A DNA stretch of 64,000 bases from CAXQZM01 sp965229645. Lineage in GTDB: Bacteria; Pseudomonadota; Alphaproteobacteria; UBA7985. The DNA lies in contig OZ245893.1 of NCBI GenBank assembly GCA_965229645.1, positions 2,170,001-2,234,000 on the forward strand, given 5' to 3'. A model generated the notes under the pieces. That model was given only the letters and a program-made list of their open reading frames with translations. It was not told the DNA's origin and did not search any database. This document shows positions 54,073 through 62,583 of this stretch, one piece after another; the stretch's first letter is position 1, and the number at the start of each line of letters is the position of its first letter. The position numbers and the translations under genes were made by a program.

Positions 54073-54269
54073 ATACCAACGGCCAAAAAAGTTGACACTT
54101 TTATGGCCGTTTTGTGTCTCACGGCAGAAACGCTTCGCGTTTCGCCTCCGACGGGGCCTTCGCTTATACCCCGAGGCGCTTTCGCGCTATTCTCGGGGCC
54201 GCTACGGGGGCCGCAGTCGCGGCCCTTATACCAGCGGCGCGACGAGTCATTTTCAGTTGCCGCTGGTAT
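54073..54269 (-). repeat. ATACC repeat, copy F (complete)
   Basis: Reverse orientation, from ATACCAACGGCC to CGCTGGTAT, with no 48-bp unit. It contains the intact IS110 target TTTTGTGTCT-CACGGC. It lies between the divergent aroK and the small membrane-protein gene upstream of xerD. Confidence 0.9.
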
Positions 54270-54318
54270 AAGTCCTCACTAAGTCTTTGAACATCCTTAA
54301 ACTTCATCAAAGTCCCCC

Positions 54319-54522
54319 ATGGCGCGTCCTTCCCGTGAAAATCCGTTTCTCGTTCTGCTGATCTTCTTGGCGCTGACCGCGGGACTGGCCTATTTCCTGA
54401 TCCTGGTTTGGGATATTCCGAGCCCGAGCCAGCCCAATGTGCGCTGCAGCGTCGAATCCCAAGTGTTCACGGGCGGGCGCGTTGACCGTGATCGCCTGTG
54501 CGCGCCTCCCGAACGGCCCTAA
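54319..54522 (+). CDS. Small membrane protein upstream of xerD
   Basis: 67 residues with one predicted membrane helix (FLVLLIFLALTAGLAYFLILVW) and a short C-terminal tail containing two cysteines (NVRCSVES, RLCAPP). It starts at ATG 54319 and ends 4 bp before xerD, so the two are probably co-translated. No function is recognised. Its codon usage and tight coupling favour a real gene. Confidence 0.6.
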   Translation: MARPSRENPFLVLLIFLALTAGLAYFLILVWDIPSPSQPNVRCSVESQVFTGGRVDRDRLCAPPERP

Positions 54523-54526
54523 GGGT

Positions 54527-55456
54527 ATGGAAGAGGTGTTTTTTGAGATGATGGCGGCAGAACGCGGTGCCGCCCCCAATACCCTTGCGGCCTACGCGCG
54601 GGATTTGCACGCCGTGCAGGAATTTTTGCAGACGCCGCTGCTCGAGGCTACGACCGCCGACTTGCGCGCTTACTTCGCGGGACCTGGCAAAGCGCTTTCG
54701 ACCCGGTCCGCCGCCCGCCGCCTGTCGGCCTTGCGCCAGTTCTTTGTATTTTGCGTTGAGGAAGGGGCGCGGCACGACTTGCCGACGCAAGGAATGGAAA
54801 ACCCCAAAGCGCGCCAGTCCCTGCCCGCGACCATGACCCGAACGCAGATGACGACACTGATCGAAACCGCCGCGCGTTCGGCCCATACGTTTAGCGGTGC
54901 ACGCCTGTACGCTTTGATTGAGGTTCTGTACGCGACGGGTTTGCGGGTCAGCGAATTGGTGACCCTTCCCCTTGCCTTCGTCCGTCAGCAATCGGGCCTG
55001 ATCCCTGTGGTTGGTAAGGGCAACAAGGAGCGGCTGGTGCCCCTGGGCGTGCAGGCGGTTGCCGCGATTGAGGCCTATCTACCCTTGCGCGAACTATGGC
55101 TCAAACAGCAAAAATCGAACGCCCGTTTGGCCGCGACGTTTTTGTTTCCGGGCACTGGAAAGGGCGGACATTTGACGCGCCAAGCCTTGGGTCAGGCCCT
55201 CAAAGATTTGGCGGCGGCGGCGGGGCTGGCAGCCCTCAATCTCAGTCCCCATAGTTTGCGCCACGCCTTTGCGACCCACTTGCTCGACGGCGGGGCGGAC
55301 TTGCGCGCTGTCCAACAACTCCTCGGCCATGCCCACATTTCGACAACGCAGATCTATACCCATGTGATGGACGAACGCCTGCACGACCTCGTGTTTTATC
55401 ATCACCCCTTGGCACAACGATCTGTGCCGCTGTCGAATAATACCAGCGCCGAATGA
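54527..55456 (+). CDS. xerD: Tyrosine recombinase XerD-like
   Basis: 309-residue site-specific recombinase for resolving chromosome dimers. A core-binding N-terminal domain precedes the catalytic domain with YATGLRVSELVTLPL (first Arg), HSLRHAFATHLLDGG (His-x-x-Arg) and LGHAHISTTQIYTHV (nucleophilic Tyr). The ATG at 54527 was chosen for operon spacing and family length. The last residues NTSAE and the TGA come from repeat copy G. XerC versus XerD cannot be settled from this gene alone. Confidence 0.92.
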   Translation: MEEVFFEMMAAERGAAPNTLAAYARDLHAVQEFLQTPLLEATTADLRAYFAGPGKALSTRSAARRLSALRQFFVFCVEEGARHDLPTQGMENPKARQSLPATMTRTQMTTLIETAARSAHTFSGARLYALIEVLYATGLRVSELVTLPLAFVRQQSGLIPVVGKGNKERLVPLGVQAVAAIEAYLPLRELWLKQQKSNARLAATFLFPGTGKGGHLTRQALGQALKDLAAAAGLAALNLSPHSLRHAFATHLLDGGADLRAVQQLLGHAHISTTQIYTHVMDERLHDLVFYHHPLAQRSVPLSNNTSAE

Positions 55457-55636
55457 GAATGACTCTAATGATCGCTGGTATGAGGGCCGCGACTGCGGCC
55501 CCCGCAGCGGCCCCGAGAATAGCGCGAAAGCGCCTCGGGGTAAAAGCGAAGGCCCCGTCGGAGGCGAAACGCGAAGCGTTTCTGCCGTGAGACACAAAAC
55601 GGCGAAAAAAGTGTCAACTTTTTTCGCCGTTGGTAT
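55440..55636 (+). repeat. ATACC repeat, copy G (complete)
   Basis: Forward orientation, from ATACCAGCGCC to CCGTTGGTAT, with no 48-bp unit. The first 17 bases are the 3' end of xerD. It contains the IS110 target on the minus strand (GCCGTGAGACACAAAACGG). It separates xerD from accA. Confidence 0.9.
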
Positions 55637-55715
55637 AAGGAACAGGGCGTGACCTAAACCCTGATCACCCTGAAACACTCTTTCGTCCCTTAGAATTTGA
55701 GCCTAAGGGGCGCGC

Positions 55716-56666
55716 ATGTCTGTGACGACTCTCGACTTTGAAAAACCCGCCCTGGAAATTGAAGCCAAAATTGCTGAACTCAAGTCTTTGAGCCAGGGCG
55801 ATGCGGAGTTGACGCCCGATCTTGTGGCCCTGGAATCGAAAGCGACCAAGTTGCTGGACCAGGCCTATTCGCGCTTGGACGCCTGGCAAAAGACCCAAGT
55901 GGCGCGCCATCCCGAACGTCCCCATGCGCTGGACTATGTCGCGGGGATGATCGACGACTTTACCCCTTTGGCAGGGGATCGGCTCTACTCTGAAGACGCC
56001 GCGATGGTCTCGGGCTTGGGTCGGATCGGCGGGCGCGCCCTGGCTGTTTTGGGCCAAGAAAAGGGTGCCGACATGGACACGCGGCTCAAGCACAATTTCG
56101 GCATGGTGCGGCCAGAGGGGTACCGCAAGGCCCAACGCCTCATGCGCTTGGCAGAACGCTTCCAGTTGCCGATCTTGACTTTGGTCGATACGGCAGGCGC
56201 CTACCCTGGCGTCGGTGCCGAGGAACGCGGCCAGGCCGAAGCCATCGCCCAGTCGATTCAAACCTGCCTCGACGTCACCGTCCCGCTCATCTCTGTTGTG
56301 ATCGGCGAAGGCGGCTCGGGCGGGGCCATTGCCATCGCTGCGGCAAACCAAATTTACATGCTCGAACACGCCATTTACTCGGTCATCTCGCCCGAAGGGT
56401 GCGCCTCCATTTTGTGGCGCGACGGGGCCTTCGCCAAGGACGCCGCCGGGGCCTTGCGCTTGACCGCCCAGGACTTGAGCGAATTCGGCCTGATCGACGG
56501 GATCATCGACGAACCCAAGGGCGGCGCGCACCGCCACCAAGAAACCGTGATCGCCGCCACCAAAGCGCAAGTCTTGCAAGCGCTGGCCTTCTACGACCAG
56601 CACGAACCCGCCACCATTCGCCAACAACGCCGCGAAAAATTCTTAGCCATGGGGCGTAATCTTTAG
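55716..56666 (+). CDS. accA: Acetyl-CoA carboxylase carboxyltransferase, alpha subunit
   Basis: 316 residues; transfers carboxyl from biotin to acetyl-CoA in fatty-acid synthesis. It has the crotonase-fold motifs FGMVRPEGYRKAQRLMRLAE, DTAGAYPGVGAEERGQAEAI and EGGSGGAIAI, with the C-terminal YSVISPEGCASILWRD. The length is normal. glk follows 11 bp downstream. Confidence 0.97.
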   Translation: MSVTTLDFEKPALEIEAKIAELKSLSQGDAELTPDLVALESKATKLLDQAYSRLDAWQKTQVARHPERPHALDYVAGMIDDFTPLAGDRLYSEDAAMVSGLGRIGGRALAVLGQEKGADMDTRLKHNFGMVRPEGYRKAQRLMRLAERFQLPILTLVDTAGAYPGVGAEERGQAEAIAQSIQTCLDVTVPLISVVIGEGGSGGAIAIAAANQIYMLEHAIYSVISPEGCASILWRDGAFAKDAAGALRLTAQDLSEFGLIDGIIDEPKGGAHRHQETVIAATKAQVLQALAFYDQHEPATIRQQRREKFLAMGRNL

Positions 56667-56677
56667 AGGGTCGGCCC

Positions 56678-57628
56678 ATGGTCCATCTGATCGCTGACGT
56701 TGGGGGAACCAATCTGCGTCTTGCGGCTGTGACAGGGTCCCTACGGCAGGCCGCGTCCGCGCTCTTGGCCCAGGGACTTGTCCTGACCAAATCCTACACC
56801 TGGGCCGACATCGGCACGCTTGATGCAGCGCTGGAAGAATTTTGCGCCGCCTACAACCTCGCGCGCCCGTTCGCCGCGCTTACGCTCGCCATCGCAGGCC
56901 CCGCGTTCGATCATCAGGCGGAATTCAAACTGACGAATTGGGCGACGCCGTTCACACGCGCGCAGATGGGGGCCTGGTCGCCGCGGGTGCGCATCATCAA
57001 CGACTTTGCGGCGCAGGCGGCCATTATCCCCTATCTTACAGACCAAGACCTCCACCTCATCAAGCCTGGCGTTGAGCGCCCTGGAACCAAGGCCGTCGTC
57101 GGCCCAGGAACGGGCCTCGGCATCGCGGGCCTGGATGCCTCTGGGCAGGTTTTGGCGGGCGAGGGCGGCAACGTGACCGTCCCGTATTTGCGCGGCGCCC
57201 CCTGGGCGGCTTTGGAACAACAAGTGTCCGAGGGTCGATTGCGCGGGGAAGACGTTTTTTCGGGGCAAGGCCTTGAAAACCTCTATGCCGCCCAAACTGG
57301 GGCACGACTGAGCGCCCAAGAAATCAGCGTCCTGGCCCATGGCGGCGACGCTGCCGCGACCGCCGCCATGGACCTGTTTTTCGACTTTGCCGCGGTTCTT
57401 TGCAGCGACCAGGCCCTGCAGTACGGGGCCGCTGGCGGGGTCTATTTGGTCGGGGCCATCGCCATGAAAAACCGAGACCTGCTCGACACGGACCGCTTCG
57501 CGGCGCTCTTTTGTGACATCCGAACCCACGCCGAATTTTTGGCCGAGGTTCCCGTCTATCAAGTGACGAAATCCGTCAGTGGCCTAGCTGGCGTCGCCGC
57601 CTACGAGGCGTCACGGGCAACAAGATAA
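56678..57628 (+). CDS. glk: Glucokinase
   Basis: 316-residue ASKHA glucokinase. The phosphate-1 loop is LIADVGGTNLRLA, the sugar-binding region IINDFAAQA, and GPGTGLGIAGL and the zone around GGVYLVGAIAMKN match bacterial Glk. It phosphorylates glucose for the Entner-Doudoroff or glycolytic route. Bases 57629-57842 downstream show no gene. Confidence 0.92.
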   Translation: MVHLIADVGGTNLRLAAVTGSLRQAASALLAQGLVLTKSYTWADIGTLDAALEEFCAAYNLARPFAALTLAIAGPAFDHQAEFKLTNWATPFTRAQMGAWSPRVRIINDFAAQAAIIPYLTDQDLHLIKPGVERPGTKAVVGPGTGLGIAGLDASGQVLAGEGGNVTVPYLRGAPWAALEQQVSEGRLRGEDVFSGQGLENLYAAQTGARLSAQEISVLAHGGDAAATAAMDLFFDFAAVLCSDQALQYGAAGGVYLVGAIAMKNRDLLDTDRFAALFCDIRTHAEFLAEVPVYQVTKSVSGLAGVAAYEASRATR

Positions 57629-57842
57629 GGATCGGGCGCCTCTTGGGAGACGGGGTTTACGAATAAGGCGGAACTCAGGTTGGCACCCGCTATCGCCCCT
57701 TCTCGCCCTTTAAGCCCCTTGAATAAATTGGTTGAGCGCGCGAATAGGCAGGCTCGTGTGCGCCGCTTCTGGGTTGTGATCTTGCATCGAACAAGGACCG
57801 CTCGAAAGCGCGGTGCCAGATCAAGTTTTTAGGGAGAAATTT

Positions 57843-59183
57843 ATGACAAAACGGGTTGCCATCATCGGCGCGGGGCCAAGTGGCTTGGCGCAGTTGCGGG
57901 CCTTTCAATCGGCGCAGCAGCAGGGCGCGGATATTCCAGAGGTGGTCTGCTTTGAAAAGCAAGACACCTGGGGCGGGCTGTGGAACTATACGTGGCGAAC
58001 GGGCACCGACGCGGCGGGCGAGCCCTGCCATGGGTCCATGTACCGCTACCTCTGGTCCAACGGCCCCAAGGAAGGGTTGGAGTTCGCCGACTATTCTTTC
58101 GACGAGCATTTTGGCAAGCCCATCGCCTCCTACCCGCCGCGTGCCGTCCTGTTCGATTACATCGAGGGGCGCGTGATTCGGGCAGGGGTGCGCGATCGCA
58201 TCCGTTTCAACACCTTGGTGCGCGACGTGCGCTATGTGGAAGATCGCCAGACCTTCACACTCACGGCGCGCGACACCCTTAAGGACGAAGAAACCGTCGA
58301 AACGTTCGACCATGTGATCGTCGCCACAGGGCATTTTTCCACGCCCAACGTGCCTTACTATCCAGGGTTCGAAAGCTTTGGCGGGCGCATCCTCCATGCC
58401 CACGACTTTCGCGACGCCTTGGAGTTTCAGGGCAAGGACATTCTGATCCTCGGCACCTCGTACTCAGCCGAAGACATCGGGTCCCAGTGCTGGAAGTACG
58501 GCGCCAAGTCGATCACCGTCGCGCATCGGACCGCCCCCATGGGCTACGCCTGGCCCGATAACTGGCAGGAAGTGCCCAAGCTCGATCGGGTCGAGGGCAA
58601 GACCGCGCACTTTATCGACGGCACGTCGAAAGCGGTGGACGCCATCATCCTATGCACGGGCTACCAGCATCACTTCCCCTTCCTGCCCGACGATCTGCGG
58701 CTCAAGACCGCTAACCGCTTGGCGACTGCGGACCTTTACAAAGGTGTGGCTTGGGTCAAGAATCCACGCTTATTCTACCTCGGCATGCAGGACCAGTGGT
58801 TCACCTTCAACATGTTCGACGCGCAAGCCTGGTGGGCGCGCGATGTGATCCTGGGACGGATCGCGCTGCCCGACCAAGCCACCATGCAGGCCGATGTGAC
58901 CGAGCGGGAGGCGCGCGAGGATGCGGGTGAGGACGACTACGCCGCGATCAAGTACCAGGGCGACTATGTGGCCGAGCTCATGGCCGAAACCGACTATCCC
59001 AATTTCGATGTCGATGCCGCGTGCGAGGCTTTCTACCAATGGAAAAAGCACAAGAAGCAAGACATCATGACCTTCCGAGACAATGGCTACGTCTCGCCCC
59101 TTACGGGCACCAAAGCCCCTGCGCACCATACGCCGTGGAAGGACGCCCTCGACGATAGTCTCGAGTCCTATTTACAAACGTGA
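57843..59183 (+). CDS. tmm: Trimethylamine monooxygenase (flavin-containing)
   Basis: 446-residue flavoprotein oxidising trimethylamine to TMAO with NADPH and O2. The FAD motif is GAGPSG (about residues 9-14), the FMO signature FGGRILHAHDF is near 178-188, and the NADPH site is GTSYSAEDIG. The substrate-pocket segment YRYLWSNGPKEGLEFADYSF and the C-terminal KKHKKQDIMTFRDNGY are typical of Tmm in roseobacters and SAR11. The ATG at 57843 has AGGGAG 8 bases upstream. The downstream TMAO-type transporter supports the call. Confidence 0.92.
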   Translation: MTKRVAIIGAGPSGLAQLRAFQSAQQQGADIPEVVCFEKQDTWGGLWNYTWRTGTDAAGEPCHGSMYRYLWSNGPKEGLEFADYSFDEHFGKPIASYPPRAVLFDYIEGRVIRAGVRDRIRFNTLVRDVRYVEDRQTFTLTARDTLKDEETVETFDHVIVATGHFSTPNVPYYPGFESFGGRILHAHDFRDALEFQGKDILILGTSYSAEDIGSQCWKYGAKSITVAHRTAPMGYAWPDNWQEVPKLDRVEGKTAHFIDGTSKAVDAIILCTGYQHHFPFLPDDLRLKTANRLATADLYKGVAWVKNPRLFYLGMQDQWFTFNMFDAQAWWARDVILGRIALPDQATMQADVTEREAREDAGEDDYAAIKYQGDYVAELMAETDYPNFDVDAACEAFYQWKKHKKQDIMTFRDNGYVSPLTGTKAPAHHTPWKDALDDSLESYLQT

Positions 59184-59210
59184 GGGTGCGGGCCAGGTCA
59201 TGATTCCTCC

Positions 59211-60179
59211 GTGACCCCGCCCCCGCTTTCAACCCCCAAGCCGCCGATTCGCGTCGGCTTGCTGGGGTTTGAGGGCTATGCGCTCATGTCCTACGCCAGC
59301 GCGTCGGAACCGTTTCGCGCCGCCAATTTGCTCAACGGTGCGCCGCTCTACGCCACCCAGGCCCTATGCTTGGGGCAACCCGCGCAAAGCTCGCAAGCGA
59401 CCCAAGCCGTCAATCCCGTGCCGATCAGCGACGGGCAGCGCTTTGACCTGATTTTCCTGATCGCAGGCGGCGATCCCTTTGCGGTTTCGGATCCTTACTT
59501 GAACCAGTGGCTGCGCGCCCAAGCGCGCCTGGGCACGCGCCTCTGCGGGGTCTCAGGCGGGCCCGTGATCTTGGCCAAGGCAGGACTGATGGGCGGGTAT
59601 CGCATGACCGTGCATTGGGACCATGCGCCCGCCTTGCAAGCCTTGTTCCCTGACTTGCTGCTCAGTCGGTCGATCTACGTGGTCGATCGCGGACGCCTGA
59701 CGTGCGCGGGTGGGATCGCGGCCTTCGACATGGTCATCGCCCTCATCAACGAGCATCAGGGTGCGGACCTGGCCGAACGGGTTTCGGATTGGTTCCTGCA
59801 TACCGAATTTCGCGACAGCGGCGCCGACCTAACCCCTCGGCGCCACTTGAGCGGCCAGGCGCACCATCCCGCCGTGGTACGCGGCCTAAGGTTTATCGAT
59901 AATAATCTCGCCGAGCCCGTGCGCGAGGGGCACATCGCCGCCCACTGCAACCTATCGGTACGCCAGTTGAACCGCCTGTTTCATCGCGACCTGGGCAAGA
60001 GCCCCATGGCGGTGCTGCGCGAGGCCCGCCTGGCGCTGGCGCGTCGCTTGCTGGTGCAAACCCAGTCCAAAATCACCCAAATCGCCCTGAGCGCGGGGTT
60101 CCCGTCGGTCAGCTATTTCTCGCACGCGTACCGCGCCCACTACGGCCACAGCCCCAGGGAGGAGCGAGTCGTCAGCTAA
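59211..60179 (+). CDS. GlxA/GbdR-like AraC-family transcriptional regulator
   Basis: 322 residues. An N-terminal class I glutamine-amidotransferase-like (DJ-1/PfpI) sensor domain (LLGFEGYALMSYASASEPFR, then CGVSGGPVILAKAGL) precedes a C-terminal AraC DNA-binding domain (NLSVRQLNRLFHRDLGKSP, then ITQIALSAGFPSVSYFSHAY). This architecture is shared with GbdR and CdhR, which sense betaine or carnitine derivatives. Its position between tmm and the transporter makes it the likely local regulator. The GTG start at 59211 is the first in frame after the tmm stop. Confidence 0.9.
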   Translation: MTPPPLSTPKPPIRVGLLGFEGYALMSYASASEPFRAANLLNGAPLYATQALCLGQPAQSSQATQAVNPVPISDGQRFDLIFLIAGGDPFAVSDPYLNQWLRAQARLGTRLCGVSGGPVILAKAGLMGGYRMTVHWDHAPALQALFPDLLLSRSIYVVDRGRLTCAGGIAAFDMVIALINEHQGADLAERVSDWFLHTEFRDSGADLTPRRHLSGQAHHPAVVRGLRFIDNNLAEPVREGHIAAHCNLSVRQLNRLFHRDLGKSPMAVLREARLALARRLLVQTQSKITQIALSAGFPSVSYFSHAYRAHYGHSPREERVVS

Positions 60180-60294
60180 AACCAGCGGCAAGATGACCTG
60201 ACCTGCCCATCAGCCTGGGTCTGGGTAGCAAGCCCGTAGCGCGCAAGGAGTGTCCGCGCCGAAGCCCCCAAAAATTCATCCCTATTAAAAATAG

Positions 60295-60322
60295 TTGCCA
60301 CAGAGTGAAAATTTGCTACCTT
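60295..60322 (+). promoter_or_regulatory. Possible promoter for tmoX-like gene
   Basis: TTGCCA and TACCTT are separated by 16 bases in a locally AT-rich stretch. It is the best -35/-10 pair in the 300-bp spacer 60180-60479. The -10 match is imperfect. Confidence 0.3.
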
Positions 60323-60361
60323 AGGAACGCCGAATAGATTCTTCTTGGAGGAGGGAGAATA

Positions 60362-60391
60362 GGACCGACCGCGGCACCCTGCGGTCGGTCC
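60362..60391 (+). promoter_or_regulatory. Strong hairpin in the leader of the tmoX-like gene
   Basis: GGACCGACCGC and GCGGTCGGTCC form a perfect 11-bp stem with an 8-base loop. It lies about 90 bases before the tmoX-like start and just after an unused GGAGGAGGG ribosome-binding-like sequence (60346-60354). No T-run follows, so it is not a simple terminator. It may stabilise the transcript or act as a leader control element. Confidence 0.5.
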
Positions 60392-60479
60392 GTCTTGGCG
60401 CGGGCCTGCCCGCTTACACCTGGCCCTTCGGGGTCGAACCCTAACCCTGCAATGCAGGACTTTGGTAGTGGAGGACTAC

Positions 60480-61415
60480 ATGAAATCTACCTTGAAAACC
60501 CTGTTGGTGGCGACTGCGTTCGCCATGCCCGCGTTCGCTGAAGATTCCAGCGATCCCATCATCATCCCAACCCACAACTGGTCATCGCAAATCGTCATGT
60601 CGCACGTCGTGGGTCAGATGTTCGAGTCCATGGGCAACAACGTTGAGTACGTCTCAACCGACTCGCAAGCGGTCTATGAGGCGGTGCGTCTGGGCGACGT
60701 GACGCTGGAACTGGAAGTTTGGGAAGGGGCCTTTGGCGCGTCCTTCACCGCCGCGCTGGAGGCGGGCGGCCTGCACGATGCGGGCGACCACAATGCGGTG
60801 ACCCGCGAGGACTGGTGGTACCCCAACTATGTCGGGGACCTGTGCCCAGGCTTGCCCGATTGGGAGGCGCTCAACGCTTGCGCTGACAAGTTTGCCACCG
60901 CAGAAACGGGCGAAAAGGGCCGCTATCTCGCAGGTCCCGTGGACTGGTTGAAGCACGATCAGGAGCGCGTTGACGCCCTGGGCATGAACTTTGAGATCGT
61001 CAACGCAGGCTCGGCAGCGGCCATATGGGCCGAATTGGAAGCCGCCGAGGCGGCGGGCGTGCCCATCGTTCATTTCAACTGGACGCCAAACTTCGTCGAG
61101 GCGCTCTATCCTGGCACCTTCATTGAGTTCCCAACGTGGGAAGACGGCTGCACCGAGGACCCATCGGTCGGTCCGAACCCCGATGCAACCTACGACTGCG
61201 GCAATCCCGCCAACGGCTATCTGAAGAAAGCCGCCTGGGACGGCATGGAAGAAAAATGGCCTGCCGCTTACGCGACCCTGCGCGCCATTTCTTTCACCAA
61301 CCCGCAAATCGCGGAAATGGCCAAGCTGGTTGACGTCGACGGCCTCGACCCCGAGGAAGCTGCGGAGGTCTGGCTGGAAGACAATGAAGACATCTGGGGC
61401 GAGTGGGTGAACTAG
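60480..61415 (+). CDS. tmoX: TMAO/glycine-betaine-type ABC transporter substrate-binding protein (TmoX-like)
   Basis: 311 residues with a Sec signal peptide (MKSTLKTLLVATAFAMPAFA). It is an OpuAC/ProX-type binding domain rich in Trp (NWSSQIV, EDWWYPNY, VDWLKHD, FNWTPNF), as needed for a cation-pi cage around a trimethylated amine. Cysteine pairs (CPGLPDWEALNAC, CTED...YDC) could form disulfides. TMAO specificity is inferred from the adjacent tmm; glycine betaine or choline are alternatives. GGAGGA lies 8 bases before the ATG. Confidence 0.85.
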   Translation: MKSTLKTLLVATAFAMPAFAEDSSDPIIIPTHNWSSQIVMSHVVGQMFESMGNNVEYVSTDSQAVYEAVRLGDVTLELEVWEGAFGASFTAALEAGGLHDAGDHNAVTREDWWYPNYVGDLCPGLPDWEALNACADKFATAETGEKGRYLAGPVDWLKHDQERVDALGMNFEIVNAGSAAAIWAELEAAEAAGVPIVHFNWTPNFVEALYPGTFIEFPTWEDGCTEDPSVGPNPDATYDCGNPANGYLKKAAWDGMEEKWPAAYATLRAISFTNPQIAEMAKLVDVDGLDPEEAAEVWLEDNEDIWGEWVN

Positions 61416-61450
61416 GCCCGCACGTCTTCTTGACTTTCTTAAAACCAAAG

Positions 61451-61484
61451 GGCCGACCGCTGGATCAGGGGTCGGCCTTTTTTT
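61451..61484 (+). terminator. Rho-independent terminator after the tmoX-like gene
   Basis: GGCCGACC, loop GCTGGATCAGG, GGTCGGCC, then seven T residues. It lies about 35 bp after the binding-protein stop and about 70 bp before the ATPase gene. This mirrors the terminator after dppA. Confidence 0.85.
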
Positions 61485-61555
61485 CGCGGGGTTCTCGATA
61501 TCGCGTCCAATTCCAAGTTTGACGCGACCGCAGATTTGACGCACAGCAGGAATTT

Positions 61556-62575
61556 ATGACCCAGCCGCTGATCCAATGCCGCCACGTTTGGAAATTGTTT
61601 GGCGAGGCCCCCCTCGCCAAGCTGCGGGCCTTGGGCGGTACCGCCAGCCCTGCGGCGCTGCGGGAGAAGGGTTTGATCTCCGCTGTCAACGATGTGTCGC
61701 TTTCGATTGATCAGGGCGAGATGTTGGTGGTCATGGGCCTGTCGGGATCGGGCAAATCAACCTTCGTGCGCTGCGTCTCCCGCTTGATCGAGGTAACCAG
61801 CGGAGAAATCCTGATCGACGGCGTCGATATCGCCACCCTTAGCGAGCGTGACTTGATCGACCTGCGTCGATCCAAAATGGGCATGGTGTTTCAGAACTTT
61901 GGTTTGCTGCCGCACCGCACCGTGTTAGAAAATGTCGCCTTCCCGCTGGAAATGCGCGGCCAAAATAGCCATGATCGGCGTGATCGCGCGCAGGAGATGA
62001 TCAAGTTGGTGGGCTTGGAAGGGCGCGAGGACTATTTCCCCCGCGAGCTTTCGGGCGGCCAGCAACAGCGCGTCGGCATCGCCCGGTCGCTGGCCATCGA
62101 ACCCGACATTTGGTTTTTGGACGAGCCTTTTTCTGCCCTGGATCCCCTGATCCGCAAAGAAATGCAGGACGAGTTTATTCGCCTGCAAGGTCTCTTGGGC
62201 AAAACCATCGTTTTCATCACCCACGATTTTGACGAGGCCCTGCGCCTTGCTGACCGTATTGCCATTATGAAAGACGGCGTGGTCGAACAGTGCGCAACGC
62301 CCGAGGAGATCGTCCTCAAGCCCGCGACCGCCTATGTGGCCAAGTTCACCGAGGACATCGCCAAAGCCCAGGTTGTCCGCGCGCGCGGCCTGATCGCCAC
62401 CCACGATACGGCGGGCTTGACGGGCACGCCCATCGACGCCGCCGCGACCATCGGCGCCCTTGGCCGTCAATTGGTGGACGACGCGCGCGCGCTGATCCCC
62501 GTCGCGGATGCCGACGGCACGGTGCTGGGCGGCCTGGATCGCCAGGCCGCCTTGCGAATTCTGCTGGACGCCTAA
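61556..62575 (+). CDS. tmoV: TMAO/glycine-betaine ABC transporter ATPase (TmoV/ProV-like)
   Basis: 339 residues. Walker A is GLSGSGKST, the Q-loop MVFQNFGLLPHRT, the signature SGGQQQR and Walker B FLDEPFSALDP. The N-terminal KLFGEAPLAKLRALGG extension and C-terminal regulatory tail are as in ProV/OpuAA. It is the energy-coupling subunit for the preceding binding protein and the following permease, which starts 9 bp later. The symbol is inferred from context. Confidence 0.88.
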   Translation: MTQPLIQCRHVWKLFGEAPLAKLRALGGTASPAALREKGLISAVNDVSLSIDQGEMLVVMGLSGSGKSTFVRCVSRLIEVTSGEILIDGVDIATLSERDLIDLRRSKMGMVFQNFGLLPHRTVLENVAFPLEMRGQNSHDRRDRAQEMIKLVGLEGREDYFPRELSGGQQQRVGIARSLAIEPDIWFLDEPFSALDPLIRKEMQDEFIRLQGLLGKTIVFITHDFDEALRLADRIAIMKDGVVEQCATPEEIVLKPATAYVAKFTEDIAKAQVVRARGLIATHDTAGLTGTPIDAAATIGALGRQLVDDARALIPVADADGTVLGGLDRQAALRILLDA

Positions 62576-62583
62576 GGTTTTCT

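Noticed and set aside
54073..54282. Short recurrent proteins such as MSHGRNASRF-type products in repeat copies
   Set aside because: The same peptide appears wherever the ATACC repeat is read in that frame; there is no ribosome-binding site and no conserved gene boundary.
60180..60205. Possible ATACC-repeat left end (ACCAGCGGCAAGATGAC) after the GlxA-type regulator
   Set aside because: Only about 15 bases resemble the repeat and no pairing arm follows.
60420..60452. tRNA T-arm-like sequence (GGGGTCGAACCC)
   Set aside because: No acceptor, D or anticodon stems could be fitted around it.
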